From an uncultured Ezakiella sp. (lineage in GTDB: Bacteria; Bacillota; Clostridia; Tissierellales; Peptoniphilaceae), in the NCBI GenBank assembly GCA_947293975.1, contig CAMYPV010000029.1:1-14425 (forward strand): a DNA stretch of 14,425 bases, in the 5' to 3' direction. The notes beneath the pieces were generated by a model that was not told the DNA's origin, searched no databases, and saw only the letters and a program-made list of their open reading frames with translations. Shown here in pieces: positions 1-6,877 of the stretch. Both the position numbers and the translations under genes were made by a program. Positions within the stretch are counted from its first letter, which is position 1; every line of letters starts with the position of its first letter.

Positions 1-20
1 GTAATAAAAAACCTTTTCAT
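1..20 (-). CDS. Start of an unidentified gene downstream of ruvB (partial, cut by window edge)
   Basis: An ATG at 18-20 overlaps the ruvB TAA by one base (TAATG). It is preceded by a good ribosome binding site, GGGAG, embedded in the last ruvB codons four bases upstream. The visible residues are only MKRFFI, a Lys/Arg then hydrophobic start that would suit a signal peptide or membrane anchor. The spacing and coupling suggest a fourth gene of the ruvCAB transcript. Six codons are too few to name it. Confidence 0.5.
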
Positions 21-1021
21 TATTCTCCCTTATATTCTATGTTTAAATGATCCGCAGCCAATTTCGTTGCAATTCTTCCTCTTGGCGTGCGAAGCAAAAA
101 TCCTATTTGTAACAAATATGGCTCATATACATCTTCTATTGTTGATTTATCCTCGGCAGTAGCCGCACTTAATGTATCAATTCCTACTGGTCTTCCACCA
201 AATGTAATCAATAATGTATTTATTATCTTTCTATCCGTTTTATCAAGACCCAAATTATCAATTTCAAGCATACTCAGCGCTTCATCAGCAATACTTCTTG
301 TAATAACACCATCAGCCTTTACAACAGCATAATCTCTTACTCTCTTTAGAAGCCTATTGGCAATTCTTGGCGTACCACGACTTCTTTTTGCAATCTCTAG
401 AGCCCCTTCTTCATCAATATGAACATCTAAAATATGTGATGACCTTACTACAATTTCTTGTAAACTCTTATCATCATATAAATCCAAATTTAACTGAACG
501 CCAAATCTATCTCTAAAAGGTGAACTTAATAAGCCAGCCCTTGTTGTTGCCCCTATCAATGTAAAAGGTTCAATGTCAAGTCTTAAACTCCTTGCAGTTG
601 GACCTTTACCTACAATCATATCAAGGCAAAAATCCTCCATTGCAGGATATAAAATCTCCTCTACAGATCTTGACAATCTATGAATTTCATCTATAAATAA
701 AACATCACCAGTATTAAGGTTTGTCATTAAACTAGCTAAATCTCCTGGCCTTTCAATAGCTGGACCGCTTGTTACTTTTAAATTTACGCCCATTTCATTA
801 GCAATAATGTTTGCCAATGTAGTTTTGCCTAGACCGGGTGGTCCATAGAGCAAGACATGGTCAAGTGTATCTTTTCTTATTTTTGCTGAATCTATAAAAA
901 TTTTCAGTTTCTTTTTTACTTTATATTGACCTATATAATCTTCAAGCCATCTAGGTCTCAGGCTTTTATCAAAGACATCTTCGTTTGTCTGAAGATTGCT
1001 CGAAACAATTCTATCACTCAT
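20..1021 (-). CDS. ruvB: Holliday junction branch migration helicase RuvB
   Basis: RuvB is the hexameric AAA+ motor that, with RuvA, drives branch migration of Holliday junctions in the cytoplasm. The 333-residue length is normal for the family. Seen in the protein: Walker A GPPGLGKTT (60-68), Walker B VLFIDEIHRL (about 107-116, Asp111/Glu112), sensor 1 GATTRAG (157-163), the SPFRDRFG segment carrying the arginine finger (167-174), and a C-terminal winged helix with GRPVGIDTLS and LLRTPRGR. The ATG at 1019-1021 is preceded by AAGGA, which overlaps the ruvA stop; the gap to ruvA is 11 bases. It is the third gene of a ruvC-ruvA-ruvB operon. Nothing is missing or unusual. Confidence 0.98.
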   Translation of the reverse strand: MSDRIVSSNLQTNEDVFDKSLRPRWLEDYIGQYKVKKKLKIFIDSAKIRKDTLDHVLLYGPPGLGKTTLANIIANEMGVNLKVTSGPAIERPGDLASLMTNLNTGDVLFIDEIHRLSRSVEEILYPAMEDFCLDMIVGKGPTARSLRLDIEPFTLIGATTRAGLLSSPFRDRFGVQLNLDLYDDKSLQEIVVRSSHILDVHIDEEGALEIAKRSRGTPRIANRLLKRVRDYAVVKADGVITRSIADEALSMLEIDNLGLDKTDRKIINTLLITFGGRPVGIDTLSAATAEDKSTIEDVYEPYLLQIGFLLRTPRGRIATKLAADHLNIEYKGE

Positions 1022-1032
1022 TTAATCAATCC

Positions 1033-1602
1033 TTAATTCATTGTTTTTAAAAATAACTTAATCATATCATTTAATTCCATGCCTGTTAAGTCCAAAGTTG
1101 AAATATGTTTTGTTATTTCATACCTCGAGTATCCTAAACCTTCTAATGCATCAATTAAATCAACATACGATGAATTCATATTATCAGTATCTGTTACAAC
1201 ATAACCTTTAACTTTGTCTTTAAGTTCTATAATAATTTTTGCAGCAGATTTTGCACCAATTCCAGGACAAGAAGCAAGTAATTTGTCATTGTCGCTATTT
1301 ATTGCATTTACAATTTCATCTGTGCTTAGATGACCAACAATACCTAATGCTGTCTTTGGTCCAACTTTTGAAACAGTTCTCAAAAGATTAAATATCCACT
1401 TTTGATCATCATTATAAAATCCATAAACAGCAATTTTGTTTTCAGACACAACTTGCTCTGCAAATATCATTGCTTCATCACCAACAAACAGATGATCTTG
1501 CATAGACTTTGGAACTTCAAGTTTGTATCCAATTCCACCAATATCTACAACAACATATTCAGAGTTTAATTTTACTATTTTACCTTCAAAATATTCGTAC
1601 AT
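1033..1602 (-). CDS. ruvA: Holliday junction DNA-binding protein RuvA
   Basis: RuvA forms tetramers that clamp a four-way junction and load RuvB. The 189-residue protein shows the family layout: an N-terminal OB-fold that starts MYEYFEGKIV and contains the conserved GIGY (about 1-62), two helix-hairpin-helix motifs for backbone binding (SKVGPKTALGIVG, about 78-90; SCPGIGAKSAAKIIIELK, about 111-128), then a linker and the C-terminal RuvB-contact domain (about 145-189). The start is two bases after the ruvC stop. The binding site GGAG overlaps that stop (GGAGTAGATATG), so translation is probably coupled to ruvC. Confidence 0.97.
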   Translation of the reverse strand: MYEYFEGKIVKLNSEYVVVDIGGIGYKLEVPKSMQDHLFVGDEAMIFAEQVVSENKIAVYGFYNDDQKWIFNLLRTVSKVGPKTALGIVGHLSTDEIVNAINSDNDKLLASCPGIGAKSAAKIIIELKDKVKGYVVTDTDNMNSSYVDLIDALEGLGYSRYEITKHISTLDLTGMELNDMIKLFLKTMN

Positions 1603-1604
1603 AT

Positions 1605-2099
1605 CTACTCCATTCTAAATTGTTCTCTAAACTTTCCTGCAAAAGATAAACAAATTGCCAGAGCAATAGCATCTGCAGCATCGTCAGGCTTTGGTAGAAC
1701 TTCCATATTAAGTAAGTTTTTAACCATCATCTGCATTTGTTTTTTATCTGCTCTACCATAACCAGTTATTGTTTGCTTTACCTGTAGCGGCGTAAACTCA
1801 TACAAAGGGATGTTATGTCTTTGACAACATAAAACTTGTACACCACGAGCTTGAGCAACCTTAATAGCAGTTGTAGTATTTCTATTATAGAATAATTCTT
1901 CAACTGCTACAAGATCAGGTTTGTATCTATTTATCAAAAAATCCAGATCATCATATAATAAGTTTAAACGCTCTGGAAAAGTAATATCCGGTTCTGTATT
2001 AATAATTCCGTAATCTACTAATTTTATTTTATTTCCTACTTCGTCAATGATACCAAAGCCTAATATTGCTAAGCCCGGATCAAGTCCTAATATCCTCAT
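1605..2099 (-). CDS. ruvC: Holliday junction endonuclease RuvC
   Basis: RuvC is the dimeric RNase H-fold resolvase that nicks Holliday junctions bound by RuvAB. All four acidic catalytic residues are present: Asp7 in LGLDPG, Glu67 in VEELFYNRN, and the pair Asp140/Asp143 in PDDAADAIALA. The length of 164 residues is typical. It is the first gene of ruvCAB, with GAGG five bases upstream of the ATG and a strong promoter immediately before that, so the mRNA leader should be only about 10 bases. I see no LexA/DinR-type operator (GAAC-N4-GTTC) in the 69-base gap upstream, so SOS control is not supported here. Confidence 0.97.
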   Translation of the reverse strand: MRILGLDPGLAILGFGIIDEVGNKIKLVDYGIINTEPDITFPERLNLLYDDLDFLINRYKPDLVAVEELFYNRNTTTAIKVAQARGVQVLCCQRHNIPLYEFTPLQVKQTITGYGRADKKQMQMMVKNLLNMEVLPKPDDAADAIALAICLSFAGKFREQFRME

Positions 2100-2114
2100 A
2101 ACAACCTCATCTTA

Positions 2115-2143
2115 ATTATAACAGATACGATAAAAAATTACAA
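2115..2143 (-). promoter_or_regulatory. Sigma-A type promoter of ruvCAB
   Basis: On the minus strand, -35 TTGTAA (2138-2143) and -10 TATAAT (2115-2120) are separated by exactly 17 bases, with an extended -10 TG one base upstream of TATAAT. It lies between the terminator of the upstream operon and ruvC. Expected transcription starts near 2108-2111 give a leader of about 9-12 bases, with the Shine-Dalgarno at its very 5' end. Confidence 0.8.
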
Positions 2144-2145
2144 TA

Positions 2146-2167
2146 AAAAAGGGCCTAAGCCCTTTTT
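2146..2167 (-). terminator. Intrinsic terminator of the FHA-SEDS-PBP-CBS operon
   Basis: This is an inverted repeat with arms AAAAAGGGC and GCCCTTTTT around a four-base loop (2155-2158). It starts two bases after the TAG of the CBS-ACT gene and is followed on the minus strand by a T-run. The GC core is only four pairs but is extended by five A-T pairs. The symmetry would allow it to work in both directions, although no plus-strand gene faces it. Confidence 0.85.
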
Positions 2168-2168
2168 A

Positions 2169-2789
2169 CTACAGACTTCCTATCTTGAAGCCTTCTTTTT
2201 CGACTTTTTCCATGATGTCTTGTATATTGTCGGTTTCGAGTCTTACTAAAACTTTTAGGATTCCCATTACTTTAGCATCCATTACAACCATGCTTGCAAC
2301 ATTAACATCTTCTTTTCTAAATACATTTAACAATCTTGAAAGTTGACCAGGAATATTAAATATATAAACAATCAATTGTTTGCCTTTTCCTAAATGGAAT
2401 AAGTCTGAGAATGCTTTGAATATAGCAGCGTGTGTTAATATACCCAAAAATAATCCATCAACATTTATGACAGGTAAAAATGGAATATTGAGTTTTTCAA
2501 TAGCATAAGATGCTTTATCAATGCCATCATCTGGATCAAGACTCTTTATATCTGTCTTCATGTAGTCCTTTGCTTTTTGCTCTAAAAATTCATCTTTAGA
2601 AACGTCTTTGTCAAAGTATGTTTCATAAATGTCAGATCTCATTAAGTATCCGACAAATTTGTCACCTTCAACAACGGGTAAACTCATGAAATTTCCCTTG
2701 TTCATTTTTTCTAAAGCAGTTTTTAGATTGTCGCTTACATCAATAAGTGTAAGTTTGCTTTTTTCCAAAATATGATTTTTTACAAACAT
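2169..2789 (-). CDS. CBS-CBS-ACT domain protein (AcuB-like)
   Basis: A 206-residue soluble protein with two CBS domains (about 6-58 and 75-128, with MSLPVVEGDKFVGYLMRSD and IPFLPVINVDGLFLGILTH) followed by a C-terminal ACT domain (about 137-206, with IPGQLSRLLNVFRKEDVNVAS). CBS pairs bind adenosyl nucleotides and ACT domains bind small ligands, often amino acids, so this looks like a ligand-sensing regulator with no catalytic part. The domain order resembles AcuB-type proteins, but an acetoin role is not supported by context. It is the last gene of the FHA-SEDS-PBP operon. Its start is set by AGGAGGT at 2794-2800, which overlaps the PBP stop codon. The target is unknown. Confidence 0.88.
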   Translation of the reverse strand: MFVKNHILEKSKLTLIDVSDNLKTALEKMNKGNFMSLPVVEGDKFVGYLMRSDIYETYFDKDVSKDEFLEQKAKDYMKTDIKSLDPDDGIDKASYAIEKLNIPFLPVINVDGLFLGILTHAAIFKAFSDLFHLGKGKQLIVYIFNIPGQLSRLLNVFRKEDVNVASMVVMDAKVMGILKVLVRLETDNIQDIMEKVEKEGFKIGSL

Positions 2790-2793
2790 AATT

Positions 2794-2801
2794 ACCTCCT
2801 A
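2794..2801 (-). promoter_or_regulatory. Strong Shine-Dalgarno overlapping the upstream stop codon
   Basis: AGGAGGT (2794-2800) lies four bases upstream of the CBS-ACT ATG (2787-2789). Its first two bases are the last two of the PBP TAG stop (2799-2801). Ribosomes ending the PBP stop on the next gene's binding site, which favours coupled translation. It is the strongest binding site in this operon. Confidence 0.8.
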
Positions 2802-4148
2802 TAAGTTTTGTTTTACTAAATTCCGAAATATCTCTACAGTTTTATTATACCCCATTTCGTTAACATTCTCAACAACAATTGTAATAATTTTTGGCTTTTC
2901 TCCTGAAATAAATCCTGTAAACCAATAATTATATTTTTTACCTGAAAGTTCAGCTGTTCCCGTCTTTCCTCCACAATCATCTCCAAGGCCATATCCCTTT
3001 GCTGTTCCAATCTTTACAACGTCAAACATAGCATCTTTTATATATTTTGCATGCTCTTTATTAATATTTAAATCAATTTTTTCAGATTTTGTATCTCGTG
3101 AAAATTTAAAATCATTTGTTAAAATACACTTAACATATTTTGGAGAATAATAATATCCCTCATTGTAAATAGCCTGTGTTATAAGATTTATTGCAAGTGG
3201 TGATGCGGTTACTTCTCCTTGACCAATTTGTAATATTGCATTTTTAAAATCATTATCACCTTTTCTTATGTTTATAGCATAATTATTGTCAGTTGATTCT
3301 TTTATTTTATTGTCAATGTCATTAGTAAGTTGTACAAGCTTATCAGTCAGCGGCAAGCCTTTTACTGCAAAAAATGTATTTAATGAATTAGTAATTGCAG
3401 CATGTAAATCAACTTTACCATATTTTATTTTTCCATAATTTGAAATTGTTCCGTCTAAAATTTTCACAAACCCTTGATCATCGAATTCCAAATCATTAGT
3501 ATTGCTTAGAATATTCAATGAAGAAATTATTTTAAAAACAGATCCCGGACTGTATTTTCCATTTTTAACTCTATCTAGCATAGCACTATCATTCGATCCT
3601 AACGCCTCATTGATCTTTGTTTCATCAAAGCCTGGATTAGAATAATATGATAATACCTCTCCATTTCTAGGATCTGTAATTACAATCGCTCCTTTTAAAT
3701 TACGCATTAAACTTTTACACTCGCTTTGTAATTTATGATCGACGGATAATATTAAATTCTCTCCACATTTTTCTTTGTAAATTTTATTTTTAATTTCTGT
3801 CCAAGAACTAATTTGTCCATATCCTTGTAGTATTGAATTATATGCATTTTCTATGCCTGTACTTCCATATTTTTTATCTACGTAACCTATTAAATGAGAG
3901 TAAAGCTCTGGAAAATTATATTGTCTTAAATATTTTCCATCTATAAGTTCTGAATGATTTATTAAAATGTTATTTCTATCAAAAATGCTCCCTCTCTTGA
4001 CAATTTCAATACTTCTATTGGCCCTTGAGTCATATTTTGAACCGACTAAATATTTTTTACCAACCGTAGATAAACCAGTGAATAATATCATTGTTATTAT
4101 TGATATTATAATGCATACTAATATGAAAAATTTTATTCTCTTATTCAT
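2799..4148 (-). CDS. Class B penicillin-binding protein (PbpA/FtsI-like transpeptidase)
   Basis: A membrane-anchored D,D-transpeptidase that crosslinks peptidoglycan outside the membrane, presumably as partner of the SEDS protein encoded just upstream. The order is: a short cytoplasmic start and one transmembrane anchor (about 6-26), a short N-terminal pedestal with RGSIFDRN, LIGYV and YGSTGIE (52-100), then the transpeptidase domain. Active-site motifs are all visible: SxxK as Ser203-Val-Phe-Lys206, SxN as Ser255-Leu-Asn257, and KTG at 395-397 (GGKTGTAE). At 449 residues it is short for class B enzymes, with a reduced pedestal like actinobacterial and clostridial PbpA. Its ATG lies inside the SEDS gene (8-base overlap), with GAGGG upstream. 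I cannot tell whether it serves elongation or division. Confidence 0.93.
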   Translation of the reverse strand: MNKRIKFFILVCIIISIITMILFTGLSTVGKKYLVGSKYDSRANRSIEIVKRGSIFDRNNILINHSELIDGKYLRQYNFPELYSHLIGYVDKKYGSTGIENAYNSILQGYGQISSWTEIKNKIYKEKCGENLILSVDHKLQSECKSLMRNLKGAIVITDPRNGEVLSYYSNPGFDETKINEALGSNDSAMLDRVKNGKYSPGSVFKIISSLNILSNTNDLEFDDQGFVKILDGTISNYGKIKYGKVDLHAAITNSLNTFFAVKGLPLTDKLVQLTNDIDNKIKESTDNNYAINIRKGDNDFKNAILQIGQGEVTASPLAINLITQAIYNEGYYYSPKYVKCILTNDFKFSRDTKSEKIDLNINKEHAKYIKDAMFDVVKIGTAKGYGLGDDCGGKTGTAELSGKKYNYWFTGFISGEKPKIITIVVENVNEMGYNKTVEIFRNLVKQNL

Positions 4149-5337
4149 TATAAACCCTCAGTGATGCTTGCAATATACCAAGCATTATAAAAGAACTAAG
4201 CATAGAGCTTCCACCATAAGACAAAAATGGAGCTGTTATACCTGTTAAAGGAATTATTGACAATGTACCTAAAAGTATAACCATAAATTGCATTATATAA
4301 AACGATGAGATTAACACAGATAGCTGTTTATAAAAAGAGTTTTTTACATATTTTGCTAAAAATAAAGTATCAACTGTGAAAATTAAATATAATAACACAA
4401 TTGCTATCCCCATAAATGAACCCATTTCTTCAACAACGCATGCAATAATCATATCGCTGATATTAACAGGAATTATATTTGGAATTCCAAGCCCTAATCC
4501 TGTACCGGTAAAACCACCATTAGCCATTGATGTAAGTGCAGTCACAATCTGATACCCCGTGCTATTATATAATTTAAATGGATTTAACCATGTGTTAAAC
4601 CTTACTCTTACATGTGGTAAAATTTTGTATCCAATAAATGCCGCTAATAAAAAACTTAATAATGTGAATAAAAAATATTTCTTATTCTTTTCAAAAATTA
4701 TTAAATACGCCAATAATATTGCAAACAGTATAAGCGCAGAACCCAAATCTTTTTGTATTATCAATAAACCCATGTATATTAATGTGAGCGCAATATTTAT
4801 AAAGTGAAAATTTATTTTATTAATATATATTTTAGGAGACGATGAAAGTTGGAAAATAAACAATATTTTTATAATTTCTATAGGCTGAAATAGATGCCCA
4901 AAAATCCTAATCCAATTCTTAGCGCCTCCAGACGATTCACCAAATAATAATGTAATTGAAAACAACATAAAAATCATAGCTACATAATATATATACATTT
5001 TCTCAAATATTTTGATGTTTTTTATGATTATATATGATATATACATCAATAACGAACCTACACAGAACCAAAATATCTGTTTAAACCCATATTCAGTGCT
5101 TAATCTAAATATTTCTACAACTCCGATAGAAAAAATCATAGACACAATTGCATAATGTCTGCCAAATCCGACCATTCTAGTATTTAAAAACATATTGACA
5201 GCACCTACTGCTAACAAAATTGTAGGATAGAAAATATATTTGTAGTTGAAATCTTTTACAGGATGAAATGCAAGAACACATACTGCAAGTAACTGAAAAA
5301 TCAAAACATATTTGTAATTTGATATTTTTCTTCTCAT
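4141..5337 (-). CDS. SEDS-family peptidoglycan glycosyltransferase (FtsW/RodA)
   Basis: A 398-residue polytopic membrane protein with roughly ten hydrophobic segments. SEDS proteins polymerise lipid II into glycan strands and work as pairs with class B PBPs, here encoded immediately downstream. Family signatures seen: NWIRIFGHLFQPIEIIKI (141-158), the KDLGS loop (196-200), YQIVTALTSMANGGFTGTGLG (262-282), the catalytic-loop aspartate Asp295 followed by EEMG (303-306), and FLSYGGSS (371-378). FtsW and RodA cannot be separated with confidence; the FHA-SEDS-PBP context resembles rodA-pbpA clusters of Actinobacteria. It begins with ATGA overlapping the FHA stop, with GAGGT seven bases upstream. 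Confidence 0.93.
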   Translation of the reverse strand: MRRKISNYKYVLIFQLLAVCVLAFHPVKDFNYKYIFYPTILLAVGAVNMFLNTRMVGFGRHYAIVSMIFSIGVVEIFRLSTEYGFKQIFWFCVGSLLMYISYIIIKNIKIFEKMYIYYVAMIFMLFSITLLFGESSGGAKNWIRIFGHLFQPIEIIKILFIFQLSSSPKIYINKINFHFINIALTLIYMGLLIIQKDLGSALILFAILLAYLIIFEKNKKYFLFTLLSFLLAAFIGYKILPHVRVRFNTWLNPFKLYNSTGYQIVTALTSMANGGFTGTGLGLGIPNIIPVNISDMIIACVVEEMGSFMGIAIVLLYLIFTVDTLFLAKYVKNSFYKQLSVLISSFYIMQFMVILLGTLSIIPLTGITAPFLSYGGSSMLSSFIMLGILQASLRVYNE

Positions 5338-5741
5338 TTCATAACCTCAATTTTTATATCGCTTCCGCCAAAAGAAATCTGATCACCTTTTTTAATTTTA
5401 GCCGAAGAAATTTTTTTGTTGTTTAAGTATGTTCCATTTGAGCTATTTAAATCAATCAAATAAAAGCTACTGCCATCATCTTTTATTTGAAAATGATGTT
5501 TTGAAATAGCTTGATCTTTAACAATGTAGTCATTGTCACCTGCTCTGCCAAATGTAAAATGACTTATTACTGGTATGTCTATAAATTTGTTGCCTTCGTA
5601 TATTCTTATAATTGTGCTTCTTGTTTTGCTTTCTTTATAAAAATAGGTTAAAATATCCTTAAGGATATTAGCAATAAAAAAATACACGACTAAAATAAAT
5701 AAGTATTTAAAAATTGTACTAATGATTGAAAAAAAATCCAT
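5334..5741 (-). CDS. Membrane-anchored FHA domain protein
   Basis: A 135-residue protein with one N-terminal transmembrane helix (about 8-36) and a cytoplasmic FHA domain (about 55-133). FHA domains bind phospho-threonine peptides. The binding residues are intact: GR (65-66) in FGRAGDND, SKHH (80-83), and NSSNGTYLNN (99-108). An upstream in-frame GTG at 5745-5747 overlaps the ribosome binding site AGGAG (5747-5751), so the ATG at 5739-5741, five bases downstream of it, is the better start. It leads the SEDS-PBP-CBS operon and overlaps the SEDS gene by four bases. By position it probably links protein phosphorylation to wall synthesis, as FhaB does in Actinobacteria, but no Ser/Thr kinase gene lies in the window. 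Confidence 0.9.
   Translation of the reverse strand: MDFFSIISTIFKYLFILVVYFFIANILKDILTYFYKESKTRSTIIRIYEGNKFIDIPVISHFTFGRAGDNDYIVKDQAISKHHFQIKDDGSSFYLIDLNSSNGTYLNNKKISSAKIKKGDQISFGGSDIKIEVMK
5652..5669. repeat. Perfect 18-bp palindrome inside the FHA gene
   Basis: AATATCCTTAAGGATATT is its own reverse complement without a mismatch. It lies in the transmembrane-coding part of the FHA gene and about 100 bases upstream of the recX start, overlapping the -35 of a weak candidate recX promoter. It may be an operator or chance: in DNA this AT-rich an 18-bp perfect palindrome is uncommon but not excluded in 14 kb. Confidence 0.5.
5668..5696 (+). promoter_or_regulatory. Weak candidate promoter for recX
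   Basis: TTAGCA (5668-5673, four of six matches to the -35) and TAAAAT (5691-5696, five of six to the -10) are separated by 17 bases and lie inside the oppositely oriented FHA gene. Only 25 bases separate the two start codons, so the recX promoter has to lie within the FHA gene. This is the best match I see, but it is weak. Confidence 0.3.
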
Positions 5742-5766
5742 ATGCACTCCTAGAAATGAGGTTAAA

Positions 5767-6204
5767 ATGAGAACTTGTAAAGAAGAATGTTTATATTATT
5801 TAAAGTATTCACGAACTGAAAAAGAAGTAAGAAGCCATTTATATAATAAAAATTATAAAGCTAACGAAATAGAAGAAGCTATAGCGTATGCAAAAGAATT
5901 GAACTACATTGACGATTATGACTACGCTTACTCATATATTAATGACCATCTCTTAATAAATAAATGGGGTCCACTAAAAATTAAAATTAATCTTAGAGAT
6001 AAGGGCATCCCTGATGAAACAATAGAAAATGGTTTGCTTGATTGCGAGGAATTAATATATCGAAACTTGGAAGATCAAGCAAATAAAAAAATAAATGTAA
6101 ATAAAGAACTTGACTATAATGAAAAAAATAAAATCATTAGACATCTACTAAACAAAGGCTACGAATATCAAATGATTAAAGAGGTCTTAGACAAATATGA
6201 GTGA
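5767..6204 (+). CDS. recX: RecX family regulator of RecA
   Basis: RecX binds RecA filaments and modulates recombination and the SOS response. The 145-residue, all-helical protein shows the family's tandem three-helix repeats. The first carries the recognisable pattern of Leu-xx-(K/R)-xR-(S/T)-E-(K/R)-E-(L/V)-(R)-xx-(L) followed by EIEEAI and LNYIDDYDYAYSYI; the second has WGPLKIKINLRDKGIPDETI; the third is about 115-145. An ATG at 5722 is in frame but lies inside the divergent FHA gene. The ATG at 5767 follows GAGG (5758-5761) by five bases and gives the expected family start, so I prefer it. The gene overlaps the next gene by eight bases. RecA is not encoded in the window. Confidence 0.85.
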   Translation: MRTCKEECLYYLKYSRTEKEVRSHLYNKNYKANEIEEAIAYAKELNYIDDYDYAYSYINDHLLINKWGPLKIKINLRDKGIPDETIENGLLDCEELIYRNLEDQANKKINVNKELDYNEKNKIIRHLLNKGYEYQMIKEVLDKYE

Positions 6205-6448
6205 TTATTCTGTATATATTTTAGAATGTTCTGACAAAAGTTTCTACTGTGGAATCACAACTAATATTGACCGACGAGTGAAAATGCACAATAAAGGAAA
6301 AGCTAGTAAATGCACACGTTCAAGACTTCCTGTCAAATTGATTTATATCGAAAATGGATACTCTAAATCCTCTGCATTAAAAAGAGAATATGAAATTAAA
6401 CAATTAACAAGAGCTCAAAAAGAAAAACTTGTAGAAAAATACCGATAG
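6197..6448 (+). CDS. Small GIY-YIG nuclease-superfamily protein (YazA/YhbQ, UPF0213 type)
   Basis: An 83-residue single-domain GIY-YIG protein. The motif pair is YSVYILEC (4-11) and YCGIT (17-21), followed by the conserved arginine in RRVKMHN (Arg27) and the glutamate in LKREYEIKQL (Glu64), which together match the catalytic layout of the family. Single-domain members of this size occur widely in bacteria; a structure-selective DNA nuclease role is the usual guess, but the substrate of most is unproven. It overlaps recX by eight bases (ATG inside the recX end), with GAGG somewhat far upstream, so coupled translation from recX is likely. Its last codons form the left arm of the following terminator. 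Confidence 0.88.
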   Translation: MSDYSVYILECSDKSFYCGITTNIDRRVKMHNKGKASKCTRSRLPVKLIYIENGYSKSSALKREYEIKQLTRAQKEKLVEKYR

Positions 6449-6463
6449 CAAAATGCTGTCGGT
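6441..6463. terminator. Bidirectional intrinsic terminator between convergent genes
   Basis: Arms ACCGATAGCA (6441-6450) and TGCTGTCGGT (6454-6463) pair over ten positions with one G-U, closing an AAA loop. Downstream on the plus strand is a T-rich tract ending TTTTT, and on the minus strand ATTTTT. It ends the recX-GIY-YIG transcript and the membrane protein transcript. The plus-gene TAG (6446-6448) lies within the left arm, and the last base of the right arm (6463) is also the last base of the minus-gene TAA stop. Confidence 0.88.
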
Positions 6464-6861
6464 TATTTATTTTTAATACTTGTCGAATTTTCATCCTCAA
6501 GTTCTATATTCTTTTGTCTATTAACTGGTCTTCGTTTTGCTTTTCTTTTATTTTTACCATACATAATACCAATGAGATTAGCAAAAATAATTGACACAAG
6601 CCCAACTGCACCACAAATAATAGCCGTACCTAAATCATTTGCACTTGTTCTTAATATACTGCTCTCCCCATTGAATATAATTTTAGATAATGCAATCAAA
6701 ATAAGTATTATTCCAGGAATATATTTTATTATCCGTTGCCTCGGAAACAAAATATGAAGAGTAGTTACTATAATAGCAGCAAATAAGAAAAAAAATAGTT
6801 GCGAGCTAACTTGTGATGTGTATGGTGTTAATTCTTTTAAAATTTTTAATAATTGATCCAT
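6463..6861 (-). CDS. Small membrane protein of unknown function
   Basis: I do not recognise this 132-residue protein. It has an amphipathic start, then about three hydrophobic segments (roughly 21-38, 46-64 and 80-101), and a very basic then acidic hydrophilic tail with KNKRKAKRRP followed by ELEDENS, which the positive-inside rule would place in the cytoplasm. A TTG at 6871-6873 is in frame, but the ATG at 6859-6861 follows GGAG (6868-6871) by six bases and the TTG would sit at the predicted transcription start, so ATG is preferred. It has its own promoter in the 45-base gap after the lipoprotein gene. With no visible terminator there, it could also be read from the addAB-two-component operon. 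Confidence 0.8.
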   Translation of the reverse strand: MDQLLKILKELTPYTSQVSSQLFFFLFAAIIVTTLHILFPRQRIIKYIPGIILILIALSKIIFNGESSILRTSANDLGTAIICGAVGLVSIIFANLIGIMYGKNKRKAKRRPVNRQKNIELEDENSTSIKNK

Positions 6862-6877
6862 AATTCTCTCCAATAAC

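Noticed and set aside
2169..2789. Naming the CBS-ACT protein AcuB
   Set aside because: The domain order fits, but there are no acetoin genes nearby and CBS-ACT proteins serve many roles.
5722..5766. N-terminal extension of RecX from the ATG at 5722
   Set aside because: The added 15 residues lie over the divergent FHA gene start, have no ribosome binding site and are not part of the RecX repeat pattern; the ATG at 5767 has GAGG five bases upstream.
5742..5850. A promoter for the FHA operon inside recX (minus strand)
   Set aside because: TTTACA and TATAAA-like hexamers occur, but none pair at 16-18 bases with a second good hexamer, so I could not support a specific site.
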